From assembly GCF_000001735.4 (NCBI RefSeq), contig NC_003070.9, positions 27,203,971-27,267,970 on the forward strand: a stretch of 64,000 nucleotides of DNA, given 5' to 3'. Origin of the DNA: Arabidopsis thaliana. Lineage: Eukaryota; Streptophyta; Magnoliopsida; Brassicales; Brassicaceae. The number at the start of each line of letters is the position of its first letter. The stretch's first letter is position 1. Below are positions 22,435 to 36,749 of the stretch, in pieces. A program made the translations under genes and the position numbers. The notes beneath the pieces were generated by a model. That model made no database searches. It had not been told where the DNA came from and saw nothing but the letters and a program-made list of their open reading frames with translations.

Positions 22435-23409
22435 ATGGACGATAATAGATCTACTCATAGCTCAATGTTCGGTGACCTATCAACAGAAGAGGTCACAAGT
22501 AAGATCATTCTCACAGCAATCATTGTTCTATTCATGGCGGTTCTGTTCGTCCTTATCCTCCATCTATACGCCAAACTCTACTGGTGGAGAATAGATCAGC
22601 TCCAACAGCAACAGCAACAACAACAGCAAGAGCAAGAGCAAGAAGAAGACCAATCATCCATTGCTCCACCTGTAGTCACTCGCCGTCAGCGACGTCGTTT
22701 CATCTTCGTCCCAGGCCAAGACGCTCTAAGCAACACTGGACTAACCTCTTTTGAACTTAGTTCCTTACCAATTGTGTTTTTCAGACAAGATAGTTGCAAA
22801 GATGGTTTGGAATGCTCTATTTGTTTGTCTGAGCTTGTTAAAGGAGATAAAGCTAGGCTGCTTCCAAAGTGTAACCATAGCTTCCATGTTGAGTGTATTG
22901 ACATGTGGTTTCAGTCTCACTCTACTTGTCCGATTTGTAGAAACACTGTTCTTGGTCCTGAGCAAGCTAGCTCAAAGAGAGTTGAACAAGTTCCAGACAA
23001 TGCAGAAAATGCTGGTACCACCAATAACAACCATGATGCTTTGTCTCAACTTTCAACTTCTTCTCCAGAATTTCCCACCAATGTCTTGGTATGGGGTCGT
23101 CAGGATCAAGTTAGTACCGGAAACACCAATGTTGGGACTCAAGAAGACGGTGCTGCTGGTAATGGTGCTTCTCAGAGTCAAGAAGCTGTTGTTCTGGATA
23201 TCAGCGATTCTTCCAGTAGAAATCATAATGTATCATCTTCGTCGTCATCTATGAGGTTTATTGTTGAGGAGGAAGAAGCAAAATCTCCAATGACAACGAG
23301 GTTGAGGTCCTTAAGGAGGTTTCTGAGCAGAGACAAGAGAGTGGGTTGTAGCAATAGTAGTACTAGTAATAGTAGCAGCTCCAATGCTGTTGCTTCTGTT
23401 GATCCTTGA
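22435..23409 (+). CDS. ATL3: RING-H2 E3 ubiquitin ligase ATL3
   Basis: Intronless 324-aa membrane RING-H2 ubiquitin ligase of the ATL family. The start is the ATG at 22435 ([10 protein letters not shown]); the open frame extends 25 codons further upstream but without an in-frame ATG. Transmembrane helix about 24-46, then a Gln/Glu-rich stretch (55-71). GLD-type motif about 102-116. RING-H2 finger 127-168: C-x2-C-x15-C-x-H-x2-H-x2-C-x10-C-x2-C, with the ATL-typical Pro before the third metal ligand region and DMWF before the last Cys pair. The C-terminal 150 residues are Ser/Asn-rich and look disordered. ATLs are often quickly induced by elicitors; nothing in the sequence proves that here. The long pyrimidine-rich leader has short upstream ATGs. 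Confidence 0.96.
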   Translation: MDDNRSTHSSMFGDLSTEEVTSKIILTAIIVLFMAVLFVLILHLYAKLYWWRIDQLQQQQQQQQQEQEQEEDQSSIAPPVVTRRQRRRFIFVPGQDALSNTGLTSFELSSLPIVFFRQDSCKDGLECSICLSELVKGDKARLLPKCNHSFHVECIDMWFQSHSTCPICRNTVLGPEQASSKRVEQVPDNAENAGTTNNNHDALSQLSTSSPEFPTNVLVWGRQDQVSTGNTNVGTQEDGAAGNGASQSQEAVVLDISDSSSRNHNVSSSSSSMRFIVEEEEAKSPMTTRLRSLRRFLSRDKRVGCSNSSTSNSSSSNAVASVDP

Positions 23410-23966
23410 AGATTGTAATTAGCTTAGCTGAGTGAGATTGCCTGAAGATGTCAAACTGTGTGTATGTGGTCTCGGCTCTTTATTGGCTGTGTTTGAGAGC
23501 TTTCTTTGTCATCCAAGTAAATCATTTATCTATTCCACGGGTAATTGAAATCTAAAGCTTTTGTTTACTCAGATCAAACACAAGAGTCCTACATTGTTCT
23601 CTACATTTAACTTATGGAATCATCATGTTAAACCATCAGATCTTAAGCTAAAACAAGAAGCAAAACTCTAGAACAACAATGAGCTTTACTTACCATAAAC
23701 TAGACGCGCCACTGGTTTCGATAAACAGAAAAAACCAATTTAGAAAACACATTTAGGTCTGTTGTACTGTCTACTTAAACCGGTAAGCACAAGGGTAATC
23801 CCTCTCTACTGTTTTTCTTTCCTCTTCAAAGATTGCAATTAAAAAGAAAAAAAGAGTTGGTGATTATCATCGTGACCATGAGCTGTGTTAATCTGCAACG
23901 TTTCTTTTCATGGAGTTGGACTTAACTTAACACTATTAGAATAGAAACAGCATCAGTATTCAGTAA

Positions 23967-24187
23967 CCACGTGGCCTATCACATGATCCGCATCTTAATC
24001 ACATATATCTTCATGGCTAATAATACGTGTGAATGAATGTGTATCAGTGTACGCCTATGTGAGGACTAATGACCAGTGAATGATCTAGAAACTATTAGAT
24101 TAATAGTAAACATCTGCATCATCTGAAACACAATTGGGAAAACAATAAGGAAATTATTGGCACAGCAGTCAAACTAGATCACGTGAT
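23967..24187 (+). promoter_or_regulatory. Two G-boxes upstream of the small peptide gene
   Basis: CCACGTGG at 23967-23974 and the palindrome ATCACGTGAT at 24178-24187 lie 380 and 165 bases before the peptide start. A weak TATA-like ATAATATAAT occurs near 24214. The 500 bases on the left are the ATL3 3' region. Regulation by G-box factors is inferred. Confidence 0.45.
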
Positions 24188-24349
24188 TAGATCCCAAAAA
24201 GTTTCATGAATCGATAATATAATCTACAAAGCAACAAAGATTCTCGCTCTTTAACTCAAACATAAGCTCGCTACCCTAAAGTTTTCTCAATAGCAGTCTC
24301 AAGGAACACAACAACCTAAGACCACAACAGATCAAAAAGAAATTTCACA

Positions 24350-24595
24350 ATGAAGAGATTCCATACATCGGCATCGATCTCAGCAGCTCTCTGTCTGTTA
24401 CTTCTAGCTTTGTTTAGCAGCAAGTATAATGTAGAGTGTCGTCAGATGGCGCCAGCTTCCATGGATTTAGCTTCTAGTAAAGGTGTGAGAGATTTGAAGA
24501 TAAGCCAGGAGATGAAAGGAGAGTCTCTAAGAGGTGAAAAAGATAGCTTCCGAAGAATCCCAAGGACTGGCTCCAGCCCTATACAGAACAAGTAA
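24350..24595 (+). CDS. Small secreted peptide precursor with CLE-like C-terminus (unrecognised)
   Basis: 81-aa frame, intronless, with an ATG start in an A-rich leader and a TAA stop. Residues 8-23 are a strong hydrophobic signal segment after a basic N-terminus, followed by a likely cleavage region before about residue 31. The middle (31-67) is variable and charged, as in plant peptide hormone precursors. The last 12 residues before a terminal Lys, R69 to N80 (RIPRTGSSPIQN), align without gaps to the CLE consensus at Arg1, Gly6, Pro9 and Asn12. The usual Pro4, Pro7 and His11 are Arg, Ser and Gln. The preceding basic RR fits processing. I do not recall it as a named CLE. Alternatives: a member of another secreted peptide family (RGF/CLEL, PIP) or an orphan. 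Two G-boxes lie upstream. Confidence 0.65.
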   Translation: MKRFHTSASISAALCLLLLALFSSKYNVECRQMAPASMDLASSKGVRDLKISQEMKGESLRGEKDSFRRIPRTGSSPIQNK

Positions 24596-24922
24596 AGACA
24601 AACCACACCACTCAATTTTCTTTCAATCTTTATGTATTCCAAAGGGTATGATTGACACCAAGAGTGTGTATTTTTGTACCAGGATTGATCCCCTAACAGA
24701 TGTAAGAGGAAGTAGGAAACAACATATCACAGCAAGAAAACCATAGATTTCATATATTTTTCGCTTGGATCTGTTTTTTTTTTTGGGTAGTATAGCGTCT
24801 TTGCACTTATTTCTGGATGCTGTAAGCTTTGCTACTGTTAACAGTTCCTAGAGTGTGCTTAGACCTCTATAAGTTCTTTTGTAGTGTTATATGAAAAGAC
24901 TTTTTATTAGCATTCTTGTAAA

Positions 24923-24972
24923 TGTGTCACAGAGATGAGGAAAAAAGAACTGTGTCACAGAGATGAGGAAAA
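24923..24972. repeat. Short direct repeat in the APUM23 3' region
   Basis: TGTGTCACAGAGATGAGGAAAA occurs twice, about 28 bases apart, just downstream of the APUM23 stop. Likely in its 3' untranslated region. Confidence 0.7.
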
Positions 24973-25013
24973 TACAGCTTGACTAGATATGACAAGAGTA
25001 AGGAGTCTAACCT

Positions 25014-28000
25014 TCAAATTCTCATTTTATTTGAATGCCGATTCTTTCCAGTCATCTCACCAGAAAGGAAAGGTCTTTTGCTGCCAGCTAGTTTTGGTTT
25101 ATCTGTTGCTTCACTAGTTTTATTCTTCTTCTGTTTCGATCTTTTTTCACCTGCAAAAGGTTCATCCTTATCCTTTGCATGTTTTTCTCGGTGACGCTTA
25201 AACCCGGAAGTAGGATGATGGTCAATCTCTTTCCTTGTATTCTTTACTTCTATTTCCTGAGCTGCATCCTCAGATGCGTCAGAGACAAAGGTGTTCTTTG
25301 GAAAATTTGATTTGTTGGACCCAAATGCAGAGCAAAATTCGTTATATGTTGATTGCTTAGCTTCTTGTCTTGATTTCCACTGATCAGGTCTGCTGGCATA
25401 ACTGCAACAAATAAATGATTCCATATCATATCAAATCATGAATAAGGAGGTAAAAGATGCAAGAGAATACATGCATGCCATCAATGCTACAGTTATGCCA
25501 CCTTTCAGTGGCACTATGGTCACTTAATCTCCTAGACTTTTTCTCTAAGAAATTTTACTCTTTTTTTCCATCTCACAGGACGAATATGTTAGTGATACCA
25601 GTCTTTCTGATGTGTTACAGCTTCCGTCAAACAAAGCAAGGTAAGTTTGTGAATAAGATCTTACCCATCGATATCAAGTTTCCTAAGCAGATAAGGCCCT
25701 TGCTTTGTTTTCGAGAGATCAACTTTCACATCCAACAGTTCAGATGCTATGGCTTCCCTTAGTGTCAAATTACATGCATCGAAGCACTTCTCAACTGTAA
25801 ATGAACCAGACGTGTGTAATGAGAGCTCGCCAAAATGTCCACGTAATCTGTGACGAAATCATTGGTGAAAAGAAACATCATCAAAATATGAAGAATTGCT
25901 TGAAAAAAAAAACTGACAAGCAGCCTAAGAGACTGAATGAAGAAAAAACAGAATGAAGGAAATCATATAAACAAGCTACTGTGGAATCTATCGGTCTTGA
26001 GATAAACATATCCCCATATAAAATCAAGAAGCAGTGCATACTTTATAATTAGTCTACGTTTCTGTTTTGTAGCAGCATCTGAGGCAAGAAAGGCCTCGAT
26101 GACACGTGCTCCACTGGAATCTTTTGCCGTTTCAGTGATATACTCAGCTTTCATAGAAGTTAAGCTTGTTATGTATGGCTGTATATGATCCTGTGAAATT
26201 GAGAAAAAGTTGGGAGTTACTGTGAATGCACATGAAAAGCCAAAAATTTGGAAGTTAAAAGCACTGAAGCTATTTTTGTCAACACAAGAAGAGAAGGAAA
26301 CATACACTAGAAAACTTAAAAATCCCCTGAAGTATCAAACAACCCATGACATGCATCTTTGCACCAGGTGCCCACTCCCATGTAGACTTATCTCGACAAC
26401 CAAAGTAGTAATCAAGAAACAGCAACCGTGGAAGAATGGAGATACGGGATTCATTTGTGGAGCATACTGCACCAACAAGGGCCTCACAACACTGTCAAAT
26501 CAGTAAAAATCAGCTGTATAAGAACACAATTTTGAAACTAGAAAAGAAATAAATTTTCATCTAAATTTAGAAAACATAGAAACCTTATTTTCATGACTTT
26601 GAAGCCTTTGGCTAACTGCTATCAGAGAAGCCACAACACCTGACTTCCCTTGCTCAAGAAGATCCTTGAATCTTGGAGCTAATTCTTCCCACATAATACC
26701 CATCTTGTAAACAAAATCAATTGAACGTAAGTTTACTGGCTTCACGGAAATAGCACAAATAAATTCGAAGTTAAGAAGACCTGGAATGAAATTTTGATGT
26801 CACAGAAAAAGATGAAGTGTATGATAAAGATACCTGCTCTTGGTCTCTTGCATGGGAGATTAATGCTTGAATAACAAAATTTGCACACCGATCAACTGAA
26901 AGCTCAAATAAAGAATTCTTGAAAACTTTGTTGAACATTTCGTTATACAAACTTTCAGGGGCCACTTCCAAAATAACCTGAAAATGGCATGCAAACGCAT
27001 TTAAAGAGATGACTAAGAAAATTAACACTCCAATTACAGCATGGAATCAAACAGAGAACTAGCAATCCTTATAGATAATATTTTGCATGGTCTAAAGCAG
27101 GCAATACGTCCATCATCAATTGTTTTATGCAAGGTACAGAATCTTGGTATAAACAACTCAGTCAGAGCAGCCAGAGGTTAGACTCAGTTACCTCCACCAG
27201 ATGACTGAATGAATTATCCTTCATCGACTCTAAAATTTCTTTGGCAACATTAGTCTCTATATGAAACCCTTCTACTTTTTTATTAGTAGAGTTGCAGCGC
27301 AGAATAAGCGGAATGATTTCAAGCAACTGCTCATCTTGTTTCAGCATTAGTCTGAGAGCCGTCTGTCAAGAGAAGATTAGTTAGAATCACCGTGAATCAG
27401 GGAGAGAGACTAAATAACAGTCAATACTAAAGAAATTGCTTGAAAATGACATAAACGATTAGACAGGGACATAAAACCTACCTGTAAGACCAAACTGCTA
27501 TACTGATCGACTTGAAGATACTTCATGTCCTCTCTGCTACAACTTAATAGCCCAGATAAAAGGTACGTGAGCATACCTGGAAACCCTTGATGAGGGATTT
27601 CTAAATTATTGTCATCTAGCTGAGACATCTTCAGATTCAAACGTTTGGCCAGAGCTTTTGATGATTTTGCGCCATAAAGCTCAGGGGAATCTAAAGAGAC
27701 TCCTTTGCAAAGACAAAGAAGCCTTCGTAGTACATGCGAACCATAGCAGTTGCACATCATATCAAGAGGATTATCCACAATCACCTGACCAGGGGAAATA
27801 TTTCACCATCAAAATTGAGGTCAATTACTAGACTAGAAGCAATAATCTGGATACCTTAATATGATTGTCAAAGCCAGTAAAAATTGTATAAAGTACCTTG
27901 CATATAGAATGCAAAGCCTCCTCAATAACAGAATAGGCGTCTGGATTTTCTAGATGTGTGGCCAAGGATTTGAGAGCAGACTCTGCGACATGAGAACCAG

Positions 28001-28610
28001 ATCTATCCATTGCAATGGCTGGGAACACACTAGCAGAATTTCGTATGAAACTGCAGAGTTGGTCAAGTTCACATCCCTCAAGTAGAGTTTGCAAGACATG
28101 ACTTATGATATAGTCTGTAGCAATTTCATACTCCCTCCCTCTTGTTTCTTCAAGGGCATTTCCACATATTACTGAACGTTCCTCTAATTCAACTTCATTA
28201 CTATCAAAGAGATTGGCAATCTCAGAGAAATACTTTGAAGTCTCTGGATCAATCTCTTTCCTGAAAAAGATACACCCAAATCACTACCACTTCTCACAAC
28301 AACAAAATTTCGACTATAAATTAGAGCAAAGGCCCTTGGTTAAAAATCTCCTTTACCTGACAAATTGATTCTGATGTTCGAATTCGGAGTGTTTCTTTGA
28401 TGCTGGCTTTACATTGGGGGCACCACCGGATTGGTTCTTCTTGCTGCTATCTACATCAAATCCACGGTTACCCTTATGGTCCTTCCTACGCATTCCCTTA
28501 TTCCTTTCACTGTGATTGTTACTAGACTTTCCTCGTTCACCCATCAAGCTATCTTCCTCAATGGTCCTGTGCCTCCTAGATGGCAATGATTTAGAACCAA
28601 CAGAAACCAT
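25014..28610 (-). CDS. APUM23: Pumilio-family RNA-binding protein APUM23 (nucleolar)
   Basis: Nucleolar Puf protein required for pre-rRNA processing, the plant relative of yeast Nop9. Ten coding exons: 28610-28357, 28260-27897, 27784-27482, 27362-27192, 26977-26834, 26703-26584, 26491-26306, 26190-26042, 25847-25665 and 25401-25014, giving 753 aa. The N-terminus is basic and Arg/Ser/Asn-rich. Divergent Puf repeats fill the middle; examples are AMDRSGSHVAESALKSL, NCYGSHVLRRLLCLC, DQYSSLVLQTALRLM, DNSFSHLVEVILEV and DRCANFVIQALI. The C-terminus is Lys-rich (KRSKQKKNK, KNRHSNKMRI), a likely nucleolar signal. The start MVSVGSKS is the first ATG; the frame runs open a few codons further but with TTG. 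A likely 5' UTR intron runs 28910-28640. Divergent to ALAAT2. Confidence 0.95.
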
Positions 28611-29666
28611 GAAAATTCCTAGCCCCAACTATGTTAAACCCTACAAAATTTACACACAAAAAAACTCAGCTTCGAAGAACTATTAGTCCCAAATTACACA
28701 ATATAACAAAAAAGGGAAAGGTTCAATTTTTTCTCCAAATTTACAGACCCCAAAAATTAGGGTTTCTACCTCTACTTCAAAACGATACCATAACTGGGTT
28801 GAATAACCTAAAACATAACAATAAATTCCGAGTCCCAATTCTAAGACTTTACACTAATCCATGTGAAGCTTGTACAAAAGAACAGAAACAATAAGGTGTA
28901 TCACAAACCTTTGAGGATGCAAAAACACAGTTGACGTTAGAGGAGAAACGAACAAGCGTGAGCTCAGACTAAGAACGCGGCGCAGAGACAAAACGACGTC
29001 GTCTCCGAAACTCTTGGTATACGTTGGATCAAAATCTTCGATGTTTTGACGTTGTACAAATTTTCTAATTCCTAGGGTTTTATTCTCGTCCAACCTAATA
29101 CGATATCGTTTTGTTGACGTGGATATAAACAAATAATGGGCTTTAAATCACGATTTTACCGACCTTTTTAGGGCCCAATTATGTAGCCCAAAAAAAACCT
29201 CATCGTTAGCAATGTGCTGCTACATGTTGTTGTGATTTATTTAAATTTAGAGATTTCTAAAAATTTATAACTTTCAAATTAGCTGTAGGTTTTATAAGTA
29301 TCTATTTATCCCCAAATTAGATTACGACTGTGATTGGATTATTCAATTTTGGTCCTTTTGGATAATTAAGTCAACGGAAGATAGACTTCAGACATCTTTT
29401 TTTGATAAAAGACATGTCTTTTTTTGGGATTAGTCGTGTGTTTAACAGATAAATCAACAAAATTAGCCGCCTAAAAAAAACCCCTACAAATATCTTCATC
29501 AATTAGATTTTCGAAAAGAAAAAACGAAAAAGCAATTTCTGAGCGTGGAGGACAAGGCAAAATTCGGTGTGCAAGGCACTGGATATTGGGACCCTTGTTT
29601 CCTCGTGAGAGAATTTTCAATCCTAGGGCTTAAAGAGCACGTTCCTAGTATAAAGCTGATTCACAG
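28611..29666. promoter_or_regulatory. Divergent promoter region of APUM23 (-) and ALAAT2 (+)
   Basis: About 1 kb between the two start codons. It contains TTAGGGTTT (telo box for APUM23) at 28757-28765, CCTAGGGTTT near 29071, a GACGTCGTCTCC segment near 28996, and TGGGCT/GGGCCC site II-like motifs at about 29136-29180. The ALAAT2 leader starts after about 29500. Motifs are seen; promoter activity is inferred. Confidence 0.55.
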
Positions 29667-32601
<2,935 letters not shown>

Positions 32602-32793
32602 AAGGACCTGACCATGAAGATGAACTTAAAGACCCTTTTGAAGAAAAGTGTGATCAGTTTGAGTTATTAAAAAAAAGAAAACTTGTGTTTTGAATTTGAT
32701 CAGGCAATTGTGATCAGCTAATTTAATTTTAGAATATTTTGTACTTCCATTCCATGGCATGTCATATGAAGATATGAAAATTAGTAAATTTAT

Positions 32794-32829
32794 TGGGCTT
32801 ATAAATGGGCCTTATATTATTAATGGGCC
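32794..32829 (+). promoter_or_regulatory. Triple site II (TGGGCY) cluster before eIF2B-alpha
   Basis: TGGGCT at 32794-32799, TGGGCC at 32806-32811 and TGGGCC at 32824-32829, about 100-160 bases before the start codon. Site II elements, bound by TCP factors, are common before plant translation and growth genes. Confidence 0.6.
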
Positions 32830-32927
32830 TTATATTTATTTTTCATATGATATTTCTGGAGAAAGCGACAGTATATTATCTTCAATTTTTCCATTTTGAA
32901 GAATTTTCTCAAGAAAAAAAAAAATCA

Positions 32928-34512
32928 ATGTGGAGAAGATCACCGTCGTTTATTCTCGACGAGCGACGAAGCTCGAATTCACCTCCAATGGCGGATACAA
33001 CACGAGGTCCTTTTCAAAACCCTGATTCCATCTCCGCTTATTACCAAACTCGCGCGGCGCATCACGGTGTCATTACAAGCGACTGGCTAGCCCAAGCTCA
33101 AGCCGCCGTTGGCGGCGTCTCAGGCGATGCCCAGCATGACTTATCCGTAACTGATCTCGGGAACGAGAAGTCGTTTAATGTAATTGAAGAGTTCAATAAC
33201 TGGAGAAAACAACCGGATCTGGCTGAAGCCGTCGCGGCTATACGAGCTTTGGCTGCTGTTATTCGTGCGAGCGAAGCGAGCACCATGATGGAGCTTGAAA
33301 TTGAGCTCAAAAAGGCTTCTGATACACTCAAGGTGAGAATTCATTTTTCACTTTCTGTTCATTCTTCGATTTTGTGGGCTTTGTTGATTTAAGAAATGTT
33401 CAAATTTTGGCAGTCGTGGGACAAAACGTCGATCTCTTTGACAGCTGGATGCGATTTGTTTATCAGATACGTTACGAGAACGTCTGCTTTGGAATATGAA
33501 GATTTCAATTCAGCTAAGTCTCGTCTTCTTGAACGTGCTGAGAAATTTGGGGAAATATCTTGCAAGGTACTTCCTTTTATGGCTTCTGGCTCATATTTAG
33601 TAGTTTTTGTACATATATCAATGAAGTAGATCAATTAGTATTTGATAGAAGAGGGTTTATAAAGGTTTGGTTATTGCGCAGGCTCGTAGGATTATCGCAA
33701 TGCTTAGTCAAGATTTTATATTCGATGGTTGTACCATATTGGTTCATGGACTCTCTAGAGTTGTTCTGGAAATACTTAAGACTGCTGCACAAAACAACAA
33801 GCTCTTTCGAGTTCTCTGCACAGGTTCGCTTAAACAACAAGCTTAGATTGGAACTTGAGTTGTATCCGCTTAATGTTTCTTGGTTTCTCTGAGACATTTT
33901 TGTTGCATAGTCTTGACCTTATAAACCCTGTCTCTTTATGATTTTGTTGTATTAGTAGCCTCTCGCTAACTTTTTTTGGTGAAAAAATGATAGAGGGGAG
34001 GCCGGATGGAACAGGAGTTCTGTTATCGAGTGAGCTATCGAAGCTCGATATCCCAGTGAAACTACTGCTTGATTCAGCTGTGGCGTATAGTATGGACGAG
34101 GTAGACATGGTGTTTGTCGGGGCGGATGGAGTTGTAGAAAGTGGCGGTATTATCAACATGATGGGAACATACCAAATCGCACTTGTGGCACACAGCATGA
34201 ACAAACCGGTCTATGTTGCTGCTGAGAGTTACAAGGTAATTGAAACGGTTTTATAAGATCCCATAGTAAGAGAGTGGTTAATGATACAAAGTTGTGTATT
34301 TGCAGTTCGCTAGGCTTTACCCATTAGACCAAAAGGACATGGCACCGGCGTTGAGACCAATCGAATTTGGTGTAAAGATTCCGACAAAGGTGGAAGTAGA
34401 GAGGTCAGCTCGAGACTATACTCCGCCTCAGTACCTAACACTCCTCTTCACTGACCTTGGTGTTCTCTCTCCCTCTGTAGTTAGCGATGAGCTTATTCAA
34501 CTCTATCTCTAA
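32928..34512 (+). CDS. eIF2B alpha subunit-like protein (NagB/RpiA/CoA transferase-like)
   Basis: Translation initiation factor eIF2B alpha/delta-family protein; eIF2B is the nucleotide exchange factor for eIF2. Exons 32928-33332, 33414-33566, 33682-33823, 33994-34235 and 34306-34512 give 382 aa from the first ATG. A second ATG at 32988 (MADTTRG, 362 aa) begins nearer to conserved sequence and may be the annotated start. N-terminal helical region through about residue 180, then the Rossmann-like core: ILVHGLSRVVLEIL, EGRPDGTGVLLSSEL, LLLDSAVAYSMDEVDMVFVGADGVVESGGIINMMGT, VAHSMNKPVYVAAESYKF. The FVGADGVVESGGIINMMGT segment is diagnostic of eIF2B alpha. Alternatives such as methylthioribose-1-phosphate isomerase are less likely. 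A site II cluster lies upstream. Confidence 0.9.
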
Positions 34513-35302
34513 TTTCAACTCCTAATTAATAACTAACTATTTATACTACTTTTGCTTCAGAAGTGAAAACTTCCAATTTTGAGCCTTTTAAGATCTTCAA
34601 AGTTCATGTTTTTATCTTAAATATTGAGGTAGTTTTTCTGCTTCGTCTTCCGATTTAGATCAGTTTCCGCCAGTTGGCCCAGTTCTCCGGTAACCAGTTT
34701 CCGATCCTGGTATCAACACCGTTAACTTTAAACAATCTTATCTATTGAAGTAGCCATTTATTACTCTTTTGCCTAGAGACTATAAACATGTACAACATAC
34801 CTAATCCTCAGTCCTCGTGGTTCCAATTTTTGTGACATGATTTGATTTCGAATTGTGTGTGGAATATAGTTCTAATAAGAACCTCTAAAGGATCAACATC
34901 ACCATGACCAGATTCCGATCCTCAAGCCCTCATTATTACGACCATTGACAATTCGTAGACAAGCTAACCTCCTCAAGTGTAGCCAATGGTTGGGGAAAAT
35001 ATTACATCATTTTTATATAAAAAGAAACTGTTGGAGAAAATATCCTAACAGTTTCAAGAAAATAAACAAGAAAGACAAAAACACAAGCTCATAAAATAAA
35101 ACCAGTATTATTAATAAGCTAACTCCACAGTTAAGAAAAGGGAAATATGAATTTCAATTTCGGAATACAATTTTTTTTTTTCAATCTTAAACTTGAAAGC
35201 ATTAGTTAATTTAGGTAAACGAATTAAAAAAATAGTTTAGATCAACCTATAATCTATATGTAATAACACCAAACTGTAATAATAAATTAAAGAAAAAACA
35301 CC
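34513..35302. other. Intergenic between convergent eIF2B-alpha and AGL60
   Basis: Two 3' ends facing each other. AT-rich, no open frame of note. A CTCCGGTAACCAGTTTCCGATCC-like GC-richer patch near 34680-34710 recurs partly at about 34905 (CCAGATTCCGATCC). Nothing else seen. Confidence 0.45.
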
Positions 35303-35977
35303 TCACTGTCTACCGTTTTGAGGCATAAACGCAAACTCCAAATCACCATTGTTACCTCCATAACCTCGATCGTTCCTAGCCATCAGATTTTCATTCGTTA
35401 ATTTCCAGTCAGCCATAGCCATCTCATTTGGAAATGCCGGAAGATTCTCAACCGTCCGATCACCACTCATCTGGTAGATCCTCGTCAACAAATTCTCCCT
35501 TAACACACTCAAGGCATTCTTGTACTCTTCCATATGCTCCTCCGGCACACTCTCCACCGCTCTCTCCCACCACATCAAACCGTCGTTATCTTCCTCTCCG
35601 TTTGCCACGTTACCACCGGGATGTGACCTCAGCATCACCGGAGCCTTACGCAAGTATTTATCGATGAGTGAGTTCACGTTACCAAACGAGTAGATCCTAT
35701 CGCAACGTGAAAACGTTATGATACCAATCTGTGCGCCGCAGAGAACGCTTAATTCTGCCGCTTTTTTGAAAAGCCCGGATCGTCGTTTGGAAAACGTCAC
35801 TTGCCTTCGGGTCTCCAGCATGATCTCCTTGATCTCTATCTTCTGTCGACCTTTGGTGGTTTTAGGTTTTTTTTGTTTAGTCTCTTTTTTTGGTTTGGCC
35901 AGCAAGTTAGGGTTTTGTAGGGGTTTTGGTTCCGTGGTTGGTAAGAAAGTGATTGTTGAAGCTTCCCCATCCTCCAT
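35303..35977 (-). CDS. AGL60: Type I (M-alpha) MADS-box transcription factor AGL60
   Basis: Intronless 224-aa nuclear DNA-binding protein. The MADS domain is at about 43-101 (GRQKIEIKEI, RRQVTFSKRRSGLFKKAAELSVLCGA split across 43-83, then IGIITFSRCDRIYSFGN). The start GRQKIEIKEI and lack of introns and of a K domain mark the type I M-alpha group near AGL61/AGL62, whose studied members act in the female gametophyte and endosperm. Residues 21-42 are Lys/Pro-rich and basic. The C-terminus is Asn/Gly-rich. The start is the first ATG, 73 bases after a TATA box. The symbol AGL60 is from memory of the locus; the family call is firm. Confidence 0.9.
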   Translation of the reverse strand: MEDGEASTITFLPTTEPKPLQNPNLLAKPKKETKQKKPKTTKGRQKIEIKEIMLETRRQVTFSKRRSGLFKKAAELSVLCGAQIGIITFSRCDRIYSFGNVNSLIDKYLRKAPVMLRSHPGGNVANGEEDNDGLMWWERAVESVPEEHMEEYKNALSVLRENLLTRIYQMSGDRTVENLPAFPNEMAMADWKLTNENLMARNDRGYGGNNGDLEFAFMPQNGRQ

Positions 35978-36049
35978 ATTGAAGACAAGAAGAACAAGAG
36001 ATTTTTGTGAGAGATTACAAGGGTTCTTTGGGAGAAATATTCCGAATTA

Positions 36050-36057
36050 TATTTATA
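36050..36057 (-). promoter_or_regulatory. TATA box of AGL60
   Basis: TATAAATA on the minus strand (TATTTATA on plus), 73 bases before the AGL60 start codon. Confidence 0.6.
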
Positions 36058-36749
36058 TTCATAGTTTTGAACCATATAAGGAATTATTGTCTCATCATAA
36101 TATATGCTAATTGTGGTATTAAATGCGCGTCTCAATAAGTTAACATGATATTTGGAATGATTCCATAAACAATCAACATTAACTTTTTTTAATCTAAGTT
36201 TCGTGACATTATTTCAAAGATTTACGAGATATACTTACTCCTTTCTTTTCTTTTTGGACAAACAAGATGCTTACTCCTCTCTATTTTACATTTTTGTTAT
36301 ATATAAAATATAAAAAAAAACTAATGATGATGCTAATATATGTGGGTCTCATATACGAATAATATATGATCAAATCAAATATATATATATGCATATGAGC
36401 ATATGGATGTTAATGTTATTGTCAAAGAAAACACTGGCCTTAGTATAGTTGAAATTACAAAGTATAGTTGCCACATGAAAGGTTCCTCGTGGCCATTGCG
36501 AATATTTAATTCCTTTAAAATTATTTTATTCTTTTCCATTTAATATATCAATTAGTCTTTAATTAATTAACCACTCCACAAAGGTTCAAAGTAAGGTTGA
36601 TAGATTAGTTTAGATTTGAAAAATGGTTAGTGGAGAAAACCACGGGTTCATTAGTCAGTATTAGAGACTGCTTATGGTTTCAAATTAAAAGCTATACCCC
36701 TAAAGGTAGGATAACAACTACTATTACAAATTAATTAATTTTTGTTAAA

